NCBI RefSeq assembly: GCF_016545825.1
Contig: NC_052613.1
Span: 57,176,833 to 57,240,832, forward strand
Reading direction: 5' to 3'
Origin: Eucalyptus grandis
Taxonomy: Eukaryota; Streptophyta; Magnoliopsida; Myrtales; Myrtaceae
Length of the DNA: 64,000 bases
Part shown: one piece after another, positions 24,301-35,890 of the stretch
How the letters are laid out: every line of letters begins with the position of its first letter
Numbering within the stretch: position 1 is the stretch's first letter
Notes under the pieces: model-generated
Database searches by the model: none
Seen by the model: only the letters and a program-made list of their open reading frames with translations
Told to the model about the DNA's origin: nothing
Made by a program: the position numbers and the translations under genes

Positions 24301-24907
24301 ATGTCATTAGAATTAGGTCATTTAGCTAATATTGCATTGCATATTGCATGATTTTCATTAATTAAGTGAAAACAAATAAAAAAATTGCGCGTTAATTAAA
24401 AATCATATCTAGGGTTAATGATGTGAATTTTTAATCTAACTATGCAGATGCTTTCGTTGCTACAAGGTAAGTTCCCCAATTTTTATTATTATTTATTTTC
24501 ATTGCTTTCTTGGGTGTTAAAATGGTGGTTTGTGCACCTGCATGATCACCTCACATGTTAGGAAATAGATTTAAAATCAATCCGAACTGCCTGCAAAAAC
24601 ATTTTTGAAAATTAAAAAAGAAGTGGTACCGAAATGGCATTAGAGAAATCTAGTGTAACCAAGTCCCCGTACCCTTAGACTCTGGTTTGTAGGAGTAAAG
24701 TGAAACTCTCGTTACTTTACTTGGGTTTCTAATCAACCCACCAAAAAATAGATTAGTGGCGACTTCTGATTAAAAAATCAATTGCATGTTAAGAACTTGA
24801 ACTTTAGTCACGAATTGGTATGGGCTTCGGAGAGCCCGAGTTAAGTCTAGGTTTAATAATCCATTAGCCAAATTTTAGGTGGTTCACCCGAAATTTTGGT
24901 CGCGACA
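21375..24907 (+). mobile_element. Very long solo LTR (about 2.8 kb without its nested MITE)
   Basis: The unit starts TGTTGACACC and ends GGTCGCGACA, and is flanked by TCACC at 21370-21374 and 24908-24912. The last 500 bp are closely similar, in inverted orientation, to 63311 onward, so this is a repeated family in the window. A C-rich, proline/alanine-like low-complexity stretch (about 22640-23350) produces spurious ORFs on both strands. The AT-rich part (23400-24450) has no genes. No internal retrotransposon region is attached. LTRs of this size are known in some Ty3/Gypsy groups such as Ogre/Tat, but the family is not determined here. Orientation is defined relative to the 63311 copy. Confidence 0.8.
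21797..22548. mobile_element. PIF/Harbinger-like MITE, copy 3, nested in the long LTR
   Basis: The left end is GGGGCTGCATGTTTTCG. The right end, reverse-complemented, is GGGCGTGTTTAAACG. TTT flanks both sides. The architecture matches copies 1 and 2: GTTCCGGG-type motifs, a pyrimidine tract (21985-22040), a GC-rich core with GGCCATGGC and GGCGAGG motifs (22040-22315), then a purine tract. The TTT duplication departs from the TAA/TTA expected of the superfamily, so the exact ends are less sure than for the other two copies. Confidence 0.65.
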
Positions 24908-24979
24908 TCACCTAACCCAAAATAACTGTTGTCTTGGGAAAATATCGAACGATATATTAAATAAAGTTGATTTGAATTA

Positions 24980-26854
24980 GGGAAAATCCCAAATAAGGAC
25001 TCAAAGTGCCTTTCTTTTCTCAAAAGAGGACCTTGAGTGAAGTTTGTCTTAAATAAGAACCCAAGTGAAGTTTGTCTTAAATAAGAACCCAAAGTGGTCA
25101 TTTAGTCTAAAAAAAAGACCTCACTCGCCGGCCTACGAACAAATACATTTCCAATTCATATTCTGGTAGCTTGATCAAGGGTATTTTTGTCCATTTCTTT
25201 TAAAAAATTTCGGTTGTCTTATTTTTTTTTTTTTGGGTCGATGGTTGCACTATTCATCATCTTCATCATCCCCTGTTCGTCTTCTTCTCAAGACCATTGA
25301 ACTTGGGAAGGGCCGACGAGGGCTAGACACCCATCGCCGGCAGTGGGCGAGGGTCGCCAAGCCCTTGCTGATCGCAGGCGAGGGCTTGCTGGCCGACTCT
25401 TGCCAGATCTGATGAGGGTGGCCTCGGCGGCGGTAGGGACCGGCGCGTAGTTCTCAATTCCGCTAAGCAATGGGGCACCAACAACACGCACCGACTTCAC
25501 ATTCAAAACAGTACTGCTCAAATTCTTCACGGTGTAATGCCAATCGAAAGCCGCGAATTGCCCGACCTCCTTATAGATATCGATCCTGTTCGCGTTCGCT
25601 CTGTTCATCAGAACATCAAACTCCCTCTAGCCCGCCTTGTTCACCCGTGGATCGATCTCCGCGAAGTGGAACCATAACAGGTAATCCAGCTTAGCGTCCA
25701 CCTCCAATTCATACTTCAGGGCCCCCATTTGACCGGCTGTCACCACAGTCTGGTACAATTTCATGGGGAAATAAGTGGTTGCTGATTGGTCCCCACGACG
25801 TTGCTCGCAGTCGAGATGGCGTCGATGATTTTACACATGGCGTTGGTTCAGGCGTTGTAATCCAACTGCCAGGACTGGCCGAAGTAGTTGGCGTCGTCGC
25901 TTAAACCTGGCTCCCATTGACTAGTGCCACAATCTAGTCTCCCGTAGTTGACCAGGATGAAATCGTTGCCCACAGACGTGGATATGACAGTGGATCGAGC
26001 TAGACGAGCAACAGGGATCCGACCACGAGGGAGTCGGTGGCAATGCTATAGAAGCAGATGTCGGCCTCGCCGTAGCGAACGAAGGCGAGGAGTCAGAATA
26101 GGCACCGGCGAGGTCAAGGGAGGGCCAAGGGGAGCGCTAGCTGAAGACGAGGGTGCCCTTGACGGAGGTGTCAAAGCTCGGGGGGGTGGGACTTGCCGTC
26201 GTAATTGTCGTAGACGGTGAAGGTTCGGAGGTAGTAGCGGCCGAAGGGGAGGCCGGGGAGGACGTAGTAGTTCTTCTTGCAGGAGGAGAGGGGGAAGTAG
26301 TGGAGTGTCTTCTCCTGGGGCTGGTGGAAGCGGAGGGGCTCCGAGACGGTGTCGGCGGCGCCACCGATGAAGTAGCGGTGGGGGAGCCACGTGGTGTTGA
26401 AAGAGTCGACGGTAGGGGTGTGGCCGCTGCAGTGGATGTGGCACGAGACGTTGCCGTACGAATGCACAGCGGAAGCGGCGAGGAGAGGGAGGAGGAGGAA
26501 GAAGAGAGAGAACATGGCTGGCTCCCTCTTCGCTGCTTCCTTTCTCTCTCTAACTCTCTCTTTTTCTCTCTCCATGACTGGCTTTGCTTGGGGATCGTGA
26601 GAGAGATAAAGAGTGCAACCATTGACCAAGAAAAAAAAAAACAAGATAACCGAAATTTTTTAAAAGAAATGGACAAAAATACCCCTGATCAAGCCATCAT
26701 AATATGAATCGGAAATGTATCTGTTCACCGGCCGACGAGTGAGTCTTTCTTTGAGACTAAATAACCACTTTGGATCATTATTTGAGACAGACTTCACTTC
26801 AGGTCATCTTTTGAAAAAAGGAAGGCACTTTGGGTCTTTATTCAGGATTTTCCC
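24980..26854 (-). mobile_element. Pack-MULE with long terminal inverted repeats and a captured host gene
   Basis: The ends are near-mirror copies of about 270 bp: 24980-25255 against 26595-26854. Shared blocks include GGGAAAATCC, CAAAGTGCCTT and GGGTATTTTTGTCCATTTCT. A perfect 9-bp duplication, TTTGAATTA, flanks the unit at 24971-24979 and 26855-26863. A 9-bp TSD with long TIRs is diagnostic of Mutator-like elements. No MURA-type transposase is present. The interior is a minus-strand fragment of a host malectin-like gene, which makes this a Pack-MULE. Strand refers to the captured gene. Confidence 0.9.
25412..26515 (-). pseudogene. Captured malectin-like (di-glucose-binding) LRR protein gene fragment
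   Basis: The minus strand starts with an ATG at 26515 and a signal-peptide-like leader (MFSLFFLLLPLLAASAVHS). Malectin-like sequence follows: NTTWLPHRYFIGGAADTVSE, FHQPQEKTLHYFPLSSCKKN, RTFTVYDNYDGKSH. After a frameshift come VKGTLVFS and GEADICFYSIATDS, then further stops, then KLDYLLWFHFAEIDPRVNKAG and WHYTVKNLSSTVLNVKS to GIENYAPVPT. The order fits the ectodomain of plant malectin-like/LRR proteins of the At1g25570 type (assignment from memory). The LRRs, transmembrane segment and any kinase are absent. Multiple frameshifts and stops show it is not a working gene. It lies entirely within the Pack-MULE. Confidence 0.8.
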
Positions 26855-26863
26855 TTTGAATTA

Positions 26864-27639
26864 TGCCGCAAGTAATGAGGCAAGTTGAGAATTTTTTTGA
26901 AGTGTTTTGATTTTTTTTTTCTAATTTCACTTTACTAAATACATTCTTAGTTAAGATGTACTATGAAACATTCTGCTATTAGTTAAAAGAAAATTAATAT
27001 ATTAGATGCATTTGAATAATTCACATGTCATATTACCTCTTGACCACGATTTCAATATGGTCTTGTTTACTTTAATGTATTCCACTCTTTTAGATGATGT
27101 GTTTATACTCTTGTGAAATCTAATCTACATTGATGTTGACACCTAAATTTTGGTGTCTCATTTGGTGACTAAATTGCACAACAATTGGGGATTAATCTCT
27201 AACCCCTAAACAAAAATAAATATGATAACATTAGAAAAAGAATAAACACAGGTTATATAAAAATGGAAGGGGGCGTAATAATAAAAAGGACAAATTACAA
27301 GAATTGATTATTCACTATGTAAATTGAAATGGTTAATCAATGAAGAAAATGATTGATCAATAAAAAAATCTAACAAATTATACAAAGAATTGATGTCCCA
27401 ACTCATAAAAGGAAATGATTAACATAAATCCAATGCAATATATTTAATTTTTTACTAATCAATCATTTTTCATTAATCAACTTTTAAGTATCCAATTTTT
27501 GTAAGTATGATTGGAGTATACAATAAGATTGCAATCATTCTCTTTCAAAGAAAAATATTTGGAGATAATTTCCACCATTAGTTTGAATGGAAATTAAGTA
27601 AATTTTTGTCATGTTATTTATTAATTTAGTGAGGAGAAA
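26864..27639. other. AT-rich intergenic sequence with a short LTR-start-like match
   Basis: TGTTGACACCTAAATTTTGG at about 27134 matches the start of the long LTR at 21375, suggesting a truncated LTR fragment. Otherwise it is AT-rich, with no gene recognised. Confidence 0.35.
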
Positions 27640-28106
27640 AATACCAAAAAAGTTATAAACCTATTGGATCGATACCAATTTAGTTTAAATCTTTTAATTG
27701 TATTAATTTTGTCATGAATCTTTTTGCATTGGTACCAATTTAATCAATTTGATCAATTTAGACAGGAAATTGCTGATATGGATTTTAGTGATCCTATATG
27801 ACACGATTGGCGCAAACGTGGAAATTGTTTTTATAATTATTAAATTTTTTCAGAATGTTTTACTATTTTTTTTTCTTTTTCTTTGCCCTTTGGTTGGTGA
27901 GGTTGCTAGCCAGAGGTTGCCTTGGGCAAGGGCTTCTACACCTTGGCTAGTACCAGGCAAGGGCATTGGGCCTTGCTCAGGTCCAAGCAAGGGTGGTCAG
28001 AACCCTTGCTTGTTGGCTAATGAGGGCTGTGACGCCCTCGCCCAAACTAGGCAAGGGTGTTGCAATCATTGCCAGTCACGGGCGAGGGCCTCCGCTTGCG
28101 GTGGGT
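27640..28106. mobile_element. Left part of a GC-cored non-autonomous element, split by the Athila insertion
   Basis: An AT-rich arm with ACCAAAAAAGTTATAAACC and ACCAATTTAGT leads into a GC-rich core (27890-28106) with GGCAAGGGC/GGCGAGGGC motifs. The core resumes immediately right of the Athila element at 35891 (GGGTGAGGGCGTCGTGGCC) for about 60 bp. Layout resembles the elements at 9778, 42590 and 54287. No matching right arm was found after 35950. Confidence 0.5.
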
Positions 28107-29444
28107 TGTTAGATGAATTGTAAGTGCACAATATTTACAAGTAATGAAGTGATGAGTGAGCATCATTCCCACCAGAATTGTCTCTAATTATCCAATTACT
28201 TACCAAATGTGACCAATCCAAAAATTTAGCTAACCAAGTCGAAAATGCAAGTAAAAAGTGAACTAAACCAATTAAAGGATTGAAAAATAAGAGAACCGAA
28301 ATTTAAAGGATTCAAAAGCTAATTTAAATTGTAAGGTAAACCTAATCTAAAGCAAACTAAAAATTTACAAGGCAAGTTTCAAGATTTTAACTAAGATTAC
28401 AAAGTGTTAGAGTATCCAACTTGACTTAACCAATCATAATCTATTCTCTTAACTTATCATGCAACAAATTAATTCCCAATTGTGTTGGTGAAATTTCCCT
28501 AAGTTAAATTACAAGCCAACCTTGGTCTTATAATCCCTAATTAGGTACGTTAACCCACACTAACCTTAGGTGAATTTAAACTATCTATAAGCATTAAGTT
28601 CTTGTGGAAATTCCCAGATTCAATCTAAGTAGTCCCAACCTAGATCTACTATTGTAACCACGCAAACAACCTAGTGTACCTTGACCTAGATTTAATTTAT
28701 GATTCAATATCATTAGTGCTCATGCATGCAATCTCCACCCGGTATCATGCATACATCAAAAATCATTTTAAAGTTGGTCAAACTTCAAAAAACATTAAGA
28801 TCATGATAGAGAATGCCACAATTAAAGTAGTTATATTGCATAAACAAGTCTTGAAAATCAATCAATCATGGTTAAGATCCATTGTAACTTAACAAAAGAA
28901 ATTTAGGACATAATTAAAGCTAAACTAACAACAAAAAATAAAGAGAAGATAATGCTAAATTTAAACAAATTCACCAATTTGAGTCATAAATAGGTTCAAG
29001 TTTGTCTCCTCCTTTTCTTGGCATGTGCCAATTCCACTAATAAAATAGAAGCATAAAAGCTAATTAAGAAAACCTAAAATCTGGTTGCGGCTCTAAGACT
29101 CCTTTGTAATTTGAACTATGTGACACAAGAGGGGTTTATATAGCCTCCAAAAATTTGTCCTAGGTTAGCCTCTCATTAGGTCTTGACTGGCTTTTTCTCT
29201 AAGATAAAATATTTTGGAAAATATTGAAATATTTTGGAAGATATTGAAATGGTAAAATTCCATATATGGTCCCGGCGTGTTCTACAAATGGTGTGCACAG
29301 TACCTTATGATTCCGAAAGTCATATTTCCTATAAAATTCAATAAAATTACATGAGTAGCAAATAAATTCACCCAAAATTCATTAAAACTTAGCAAATATC
29401 AAGCTTAAATTAGTAAAAATACCCTATCTAAAATAGAGTTATTA
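28107..29444 (-). repeat. 3' LTR of Athila copy 1
   Basis: The + strand begins TGTTAGATGAATTG and ends GTTATTA, matching TGTCAAGTGAATTG...GTTATCA of the partner LTR. It lacks the segment GTGTCAGTGCTAGAATTTGC present in the partner LTR and in copy 2. It keeps the ATGACTTTCGGAATCAT segment that the partner has lost. Confidence 0.85.
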
Positions 29445-31206
29445 ATTACCCCAACTTAAAGGTTTGCTAGTCCTCAAGCAAACAATAGAAGTAGACAAAC
29501 CTCATCTCCAATTATCACCATCCATTCAAAATTACTTGGAATCACAACTTAAAGGAAAACATAAATCCCATCAAACCCAAAACCAATACATAAGATATAT
29601 CTAACCTTAATCACGTAATTCGTGTGTGTGATCCTTGATTTTTCAAATCATGTATACTCAAATAAATCAAGTTGATCTGCAACACCCCAAACTCAAAATG
29701 TACTAACCAAGTCTCATAGGTTTGCTTTTCAGTTCTTTCTCTATTCATGAAAACCAATGCGCAATAAAAAAATCAATAGGTATTGAAGGCTCATAATGTG
29801 GCTCGGCTAAGGGTAGGATATAAATCATATAAGCTCAACACACCCCATAAACATATCCATTCTCAAAGCATTTGAATTAAATAGGATTTTAGACATGTCC
29901 TCCATCTGCTTACACTATCGTAGTTATGCAATTCATAAATACTTAACACTCAAAACTTCCATTGCTTCTCTTTTCACGCTTTATGATGAAGTTCCTCCTT
30001 AAGCCTCTCTCATTGAGTATCCAAAAGGCTCACTCAAGTTAAAAGTTAGCGGTGAGGATCTGTATGAATAGTACTGGAGTAAACAACTTCCGCTTTATAA
30101 CTTGCCCTTAAACATTTTTCCTTCTTTCAATGCCATTTTTTTAAAAAAACTTTTCATGACTATTTCAAGCTTTGGAACTTCAGACATATCAAGAATCCAT
30201 AATTATTAAAGTAATCCTTAGGATAAACATGCCTATGGGGTATAAGGTAGGGTAATAGACTTAACTTGGATCAACATTATAAGCTCGTCAAAGAAAAATA
30301 GGCCAATTAAAAACTCAAAAGGTTATTGGGGATCAATTAATAAGGTAGGCTTGAAAGGCTCAAACGATTCAAAGAATGCCTATATGACCTTCTTGATTGA
30401 GTATGACATATAAATTTCAAGAGAACATTAAACAAATTCTAAGACTAAGGTTAGTTCTAGAGAATCATATACTTCACATTGATCTTTTCTAAGCACACAT
30501 AGCTCAAAAAGCAAGGATAAGTGCTCAAAATATGGATTGCACAATCAAGATTAAGACTAACTCATATATCAATCTCAAGTTAAACAAGATTTGTATACCC
30601 CTAAAAATCACAACAACTCATAACCGTGAAAAGGACATCGATCTTGTAAATTAAGGTTCGAAAGTCATCATCTCCTGTAAAGTTTGCCTCAAAAGTATTT
30701 CAAAAATTTCAAATAAGCCCATAAATTTTCAAGACTAGAAAAAATTTTAGCACAAAAAATTTCAAAAATTTTCAGTCCTCTTACCCCAACTTAAAATGAA
30801 GCATTTTTACAATGCGTAAAATAAAAAATTAAGCATGAATAATGAGTTAACCAAATTAGAGTAAAGTTCGAAATACTCCCCTGGATATGTGAAGATGCCA
30901 ATTATCTATGTTGAATTAGAGGCTGCTCGATGGCTGCACAATCGCACAATAGTGCATCCATAATCCCTCTTCTACCTTTGTGTCGCATGGCAGGGCTGCA
31001 GAATATGCATTATACCTCTTGCCCATGTGCATTGCTATTTGTGTAAAATAGAAAATTAGTCGCCACAAAAATTCTTCCTTTTTTTAATTAATTTTTTTAA
31101 GCTAACACGCAAACCAAACAAATACAAGAAAAAGAATATTAAAAACTTGGGTTGCCTCCCAAGAAGCGCTTGCTTTATAGTTCACAGCCGAACTCTTCCC
31201 ATGCTT

Positions 31207-31560
31207 TTAAGTAGGTGGAACTAAGGTAATGAAAGATGTTTGGGCATTGAAACCTCCGCCATAGTAGTGCTTGAGTCTATGACCATTCACCTTGAAAGTC
31301 TCTTCCTTCTTATTGGTAATCTCGATTGCTCCAAAAGGGAATACTTTGGTGATGGTGTAAGGACCGGTCCATTTAGACTTCAACTTACTTGGAAACAAAC
31401 GAAGATGTGAGTTATATAATAAAACTTTTTCACCTACATGAAACTCCTTCGTTAAGATGTGTTGATCATGCCATCTCTTTGTTTTTTCCTTGTAAATTCT
31501 TGCACTTTCGAATGCATCATTGCGTATCTCTTCCAACTCATCCAACTTAAGCAATCATTT
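31207..31560 (-). pseudogene. Athila integrase C-terminal region
   Basis: About 115 residues are open, including KTKRWHDQHILTKEFHVGEK, VLLYNSHLRLFPSKLKSKW, TGPYTI and VNGHRLKHYYGG. This is the conserved region after the integrase core of Gypsy elements. It is separated from the core by frame breaks between 31560 and 31735. Confidence 0.8.
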
Positions 31561-31734
31561 TTCATATACTACCTGCATATTAAAGTTAAGTTTCTGCAAA
31601 GCCCAATATGCTTTTTGTTCCAACTCAATAGGTAGATGACATACTTTACCATACAAAAGCCGAAAATGTGACATATCGATAAGAGTTTTGAAAGCAGTTT
31701 TATAAGCTCACAAAGCATCATCAAGTTTTCTTGC

Positions 31735-32460
31735 TCAATCCTTCATATTAGTGTTCATAGTCTTTTCCAAAATTCTCTTTATCTCCCTATCATATATCTT
31801 AGTTTGGCCACTAGTTTGGGGATAATAAACAGTGGCTACTTTATGAGTGACTTCATATTTATGCAAAAGTGACTTAAAATGTTTATTCATGAAGTGTGTG
31901 CCTTGGTCACTTATAATGCGCTTAGGTGTATAATACTGAGTAAAGATGTGTTTTTTCAAGAAATTACAAACAACCCTAGCATCATTAGACGGCAAAGCCA
32001 CAACCTTTACCCATTTAGACACATACTCACAAGCAACTAATATGTAAGTGTTATTGAAAGAAGGTAGAAATGGACCCATGAAGTCAATGCCCTAAACATC
32101 AAACAATTCACACACTATAATATTGTTTAAGGGCATTTCATGCCTTCTAGATATGTTCCCAGTTTTTTTGACACCTATCATAATGAGAAACATAAGCATA
32201 TGCATCCTTAAGAAGAGTAAATCAATAAAATCCACATTGTAAGATCTTAGCAGTAGTCTTGGTGGCACCATAGTGACCACCCGGCTCTCCATCATGACAA
32301 TGAGAAAGAATATTAGGGATTTCTTCATAAGCAACACAACATCTAATAACTTGGTTAGCACGTACCTTAAACAAGTAAGGATTCTTTCAAAAGTAGTGCT
32401 TAACATCAGAGCAAAACTTCTTCCTTTGGTGATAAATCGAGTCAGGGGGAAGGATATCAC
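31735..32460 (-). pseudogene. Athila integrase zinc-finger and core region
   Basis: The core ORF (31735-32079) shows GPFLPSFNNTYILVACEYVS, WVKVVALPSNDARVV, the IISDQGTHF block with the second catalytic Asp, and YYPQTSGQT with downstream REIKRILEKT. Upstream in other frames, the sequence resembles the HHCC linker (HCHDGEPGGHYGATKTTAKI). Frameshifts and stops interrupt it. Confidence 0.8.
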
Positions 32461-33232
32461 TTACCAAATAGTTCACAATATTTGCATACGATGGAATTTT
32501 GATTTTCATAGAAAGGGGTGCCTCATTAGGAAAGTCATCCAAGATCGGTACCTCATTATTAGAGGCATTTGGTAACCTAGATAGATGATTGGCCACAAGG
32601 TTCTTGACCCCTTTCTTGTCCTTGCTCTCTGAATCAAACTCTCGGAGGAACAAGATCCAACGAATCAACCTTGGTTTCGCATCCTTCTTTGCCAACGAGT
32701 ACTTTAAAGCTACATGATCAGTAGAGACAATTATTTTAGAGCCGATCAATTAAGAATAGAATTTATCAAAAGCAAAAACAACTGCGAAAAGCTCCTTTTC
32801 AGTAATGGCATAATTCAATTGGGCTTTACTATGGGTTCGGCTAGCATAATATGTGGCTCAAAAAATTTCATCCTTTCTTTGACCAAGATTGGCTCCAACG
32901 GCATAATCGCTAGCATCGCACATCAATTCAAATTGATGCTTTCCAACTTTTTTTCCACTCCTTAATTTAATAGCTTTTGTATTCTCTATGGGGTTTCTCT
33001 TGGTATTGCTGGACAAGACACCATTTTGTCTCTCATTAATTCCTTGAGCTAGTTGCCCCACTTGCTTCTCTATGTTTCGAATTGATGCTTCTTGATTGTG
33101 GAGTCTTATATGAGTGTTTCCCATGAAATCTTGCATGGTTTGAGCTTGTTTTTCTACAGCTTGGACTTGCCTATCCACATTTTGGGCTATCTTGGTAACA
33201 AAATCCTCCAAGTTAGAATTCGGCTTCTCCAT
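32387..33232 (-). pseudogene. Athila gag C-terminus fused in frame to RNase H
   Basis: A single ORF (32858-33232) runs from gag-type sequence (NIEKQVGQLAQGINERQNG, AIKLRSGKKVG) straight into RNase H (FELMCDASDYAVGANLGQRK). After a stop it continues as ITEKELFAVVFAFDKF, another stop, then STDHVALKYSLAKKDAKPRL and NLVANHLSRL. The RNase H active-site Asp residues in CDAS and TDH are present. Protease and reverse transcriptase are absent at the junction (about 32935-32950). Confidence 0.85.
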
Positions 33233-33499
33233 GTGTGGTGGTGGTGCTCTCGGTCCTTGTTGATTTTGACCACCCCAAGATAGATTATAATGATTCCTTC
33301 ATCCCGAATTATAAGTGTTGGAATACAAATTGTTTTGAGAGCCCTGTTAAAATTTGAAACAATGTTAACATGTTCAAAAGAACTACCATAAGGATTACCT
33401 ACTTGATAATCAGTGCTAATATGATTTTTTTGGGTAAAAAGTGCTAATATGATTTCCACCACAAAATTTACAAGATACTTCTTGAGTTTTCAAAGAAGC

Positions 33500-34340
33500 A
33501 ATCATTCTGCTTAATGTATCAAGTTTCATGTTCAAAGCCGTATTGGTGTCAACTTCATGAACTTCACTTGGCTTCTAGGCTTGGTATCTCTCAGTTGGCC
33601 ATTGGTAGCTATTACTTGCCATCTCCTCAAGTAGATCAAAAGTTTCTTCGGTGACTTATTTTGCAAAGTGCCTCCAATTGCTGCATTTAGACTAGCCTGA
33701 ATAATAGGATGTGCTCCATTATAGAATGTGTGCTTTTGTATCCAAAGCGGCGCAGTCTATGATACGGGCGTCTCCTTAGCAGTTCTTTAAATCTATCTCA
33801 TGCTTTATAAAAGGACTCACCATTCATTTGCATAAATGTAATACTATTGTTTCACATTTTGAAGGAAAATACTTAGAAATTTTTTTAGCCAAGTCATGCC
33901 AAGTGGTAATGGGGCTTGCGGGAAGAGAAGTCAACCAAGCCTTAACTTTATCACGAAGAGAAAATAGGACCAATCTTAACTTAAGGGCATCATCAGTAAT
34001 GCCATTGAATTTAACAATGTCATGAATTTCAAGGAATGCTTCTAAATGTAGATTTGGATCATCATTAGGTGATCCGTTGAATTGCCCTGCATTTTAAAGC
34101 ATTTCAATTAAGGATGGGTTAATCTCAAAATTATTAGCTTGCACCACCAGCCTTCTTATACTTGATTGTGCTTTTTGAATTGTTGGTGTAGCATAATCTT
34201 TCAAAGTTCTCCTTAGAAGTGTGTCTTTTTAATTTTTGGCCATTGCAATGAAGATTGCTTGTGCTTGCTCTTTTCTTCTCCTAAAAAAGGTTCTTTCAAT
34301 TTAGAGATCAAACATTTCAAGGTCTTCTTGTTGGCTTCGG
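33500..34340 (-). pseudogene. Athila gag (retrotransposon gag domain), broken
   Basis: Minus-strand translation begins MTRSQQEDLE. It includes GQFNGSPNDDPNLHLEAFLE, GITDDALKLRLVLFSLRDKV, WLTSLPASPITTWHDLA and later KFCGG (a CCHC-knuckle remnant). Several stops and frameshifts occur. The same protein is encoded, less interrupted, by copy 2 at 60888. Confidence 0.8.
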
Positions 34341-34499
34341 GTTATGCGATGCTCTTCCCACCTTTTATAGAGAGGTCAATTTGGCCAACAAGAGAAACAA
34401 ATTAAAAACAAAATAAAGACTAGTCTAAACCAAGAATCACTCGATATCAATACTAATTGGAAAATTATCAAAGCAATCCCCGACAACAGTGCCAAAACT

Positions 34500-35890
34500 T
34501 GTCAAGTGAATTGGAAGTGCACAATATCTACAAGTAATAAAGTGATGAGTGAGTATTGTTCACATTGGGATTGTCTCTAATTATTCAATGCTTACCGAAG
34601 GTGATTAATCCAAAAATTTAGCTAACCAAGTCAAAAAGGCAAGTAAAAAGTGAACTAAACCAATTAAAGGACTGAAATATAAAAGAGCTAAAACTTAAAT
34701 GATTCAAAAGCTAATTAAAATTGCAAAGTAAATCTAATCTAAAGCAAACCAAAAATTTACAATGCAAATTTCAAGATTTTAACCAAGATCACAAAGTGTT
34801 TGAGCATCCAACTTTATTTAACCAATCATAATCAATTCTCTAAACTCGTCATGCAATAAATTAATTTCCAATTGTGTTGGTGAAATTTCCCTATGTTAGA
34901 TTACAAGCCAACTTTGATCTAATAATCTCTAATTAGGTATATTAACCCACACTAACCTTAGGTGAATTTAAATTACCTAAAAGTATTAAGTTCTTGTGGA
35001 AATTTCTGTATTCAATCTAAGTATTCCAAACCTAGATCTGCTACTGCAACCACATAAACAACCTAGTGTACTTTGACTTAGATTTAATTTATAGTTCAAT
35101 ATTGCTAGTGCTCATGCATGCAATCTCCACTCGGTATCATGCATACATCGAAAATCATTTAAAAGTTGGCAAAATTTCAAAAAACATTAAGATTATAATA
35201 GAGAACGCCACAATCAAAACAATTAAATTACATTAACAAGTCTTGAAAATCAATCAATCATGATTAAGATCCATTGTAGCTTTAACAAAAGAAATTTAGA
35301 ACATAATTAAAGCTAAACCAACAACAAAAATTAAAGAGGAGATAATGCTAAATTAAAACAAATTCACCAATTTGAGTCATATATAGGTTTGGGTTTGCCG
35401 CCTCCTTCTCTTCTTGACATGCGCCAATTCCATTAATAAAATATAAGCATAAACGCTAACTAAGAAAACCTAAAATCTGGTGGTGGCTCCATGGCTCTCT
35501 GGAATTTGAAATATGCGGCACAAGAGAGGTTTATATAGCCTCCAAAAATATGTCCTAAGCCAGTCTCCTATTAGGTCTTGGCTAGCTTTTTCTTCAAGAT
35601 AAATTACTCTGGAAGATATTGAAATATTTCAGAAGATATTAAAATATTCTAGATGATATTGAGATCTTTTGAAAGATATTGAGGCGTAAGGACTGATAAG
35701 CAAATTCTAGCACTGACACATGGTAAAATTATGCATATGGCCCTGGCATATTCTACAAACAGTGCAGATGGTTCCTACAAAATTCAATAAAATCATATGA
35801 GTAGCAAATAAGTTCACCAAAAATTCATTAAAACTTAGTAAATATCAAGCTTAAATTAATAGAAGTACTCTATCTAAAATAAAGTTATCA
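34500..35890 (-). repeat. 5' LTR of Athila copy 1
   Basis: This is the right-hand LTR, which on the minus strand begins TGATAACTTTATTTTAG. It is adjacent to the primer-binding site. A TATATAAA motif about 350 bp into the LTR (complement of about 35530-35540) is the probable promoter. Confidence 0.85.

Larger units (their letters stand above)
28107..35890 (-). mobile_element. Athila-type Ty3/Gypsy LTR retrotransposon, copy 1, degenerate
   Basis: Two direct LTRs (28107-29444 and 34500-35890) bound a 5-kb interior read on the minus strand. The primer-binding region next to the 5' LTR (complement of about 34477-34499) reads TTTTGGCACTGTTGTCGGGGA, a decayed form of the TTGGCGCCGTTGCCGGGGA typical of Athila/Tat elements. 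A G-rich polypurine tract (complement of 29445-29460) precedes the 3' LTR. Order on the minus strand is gag, RNase H, integrase, then a 1.8-kb non-coding tail. Protease and reverse transcriptase are deleted. Flanking 5-mers TGGGT (28102-28106) and CGGGT (35891-35895) are a likely target duplication with one mismatch. Many stops and frameshifts, plus divergent LTRs, mark it as old. Confidence 0.9.

Noticed and set aside
26137..26707. Long ORFs of 179 and 184 codons overlapping the captured gene
   Set aside because: They are other-frame shadows of the malectin-like fragment; only the HYFPLSS/YDNYDGK frame has family signatures.
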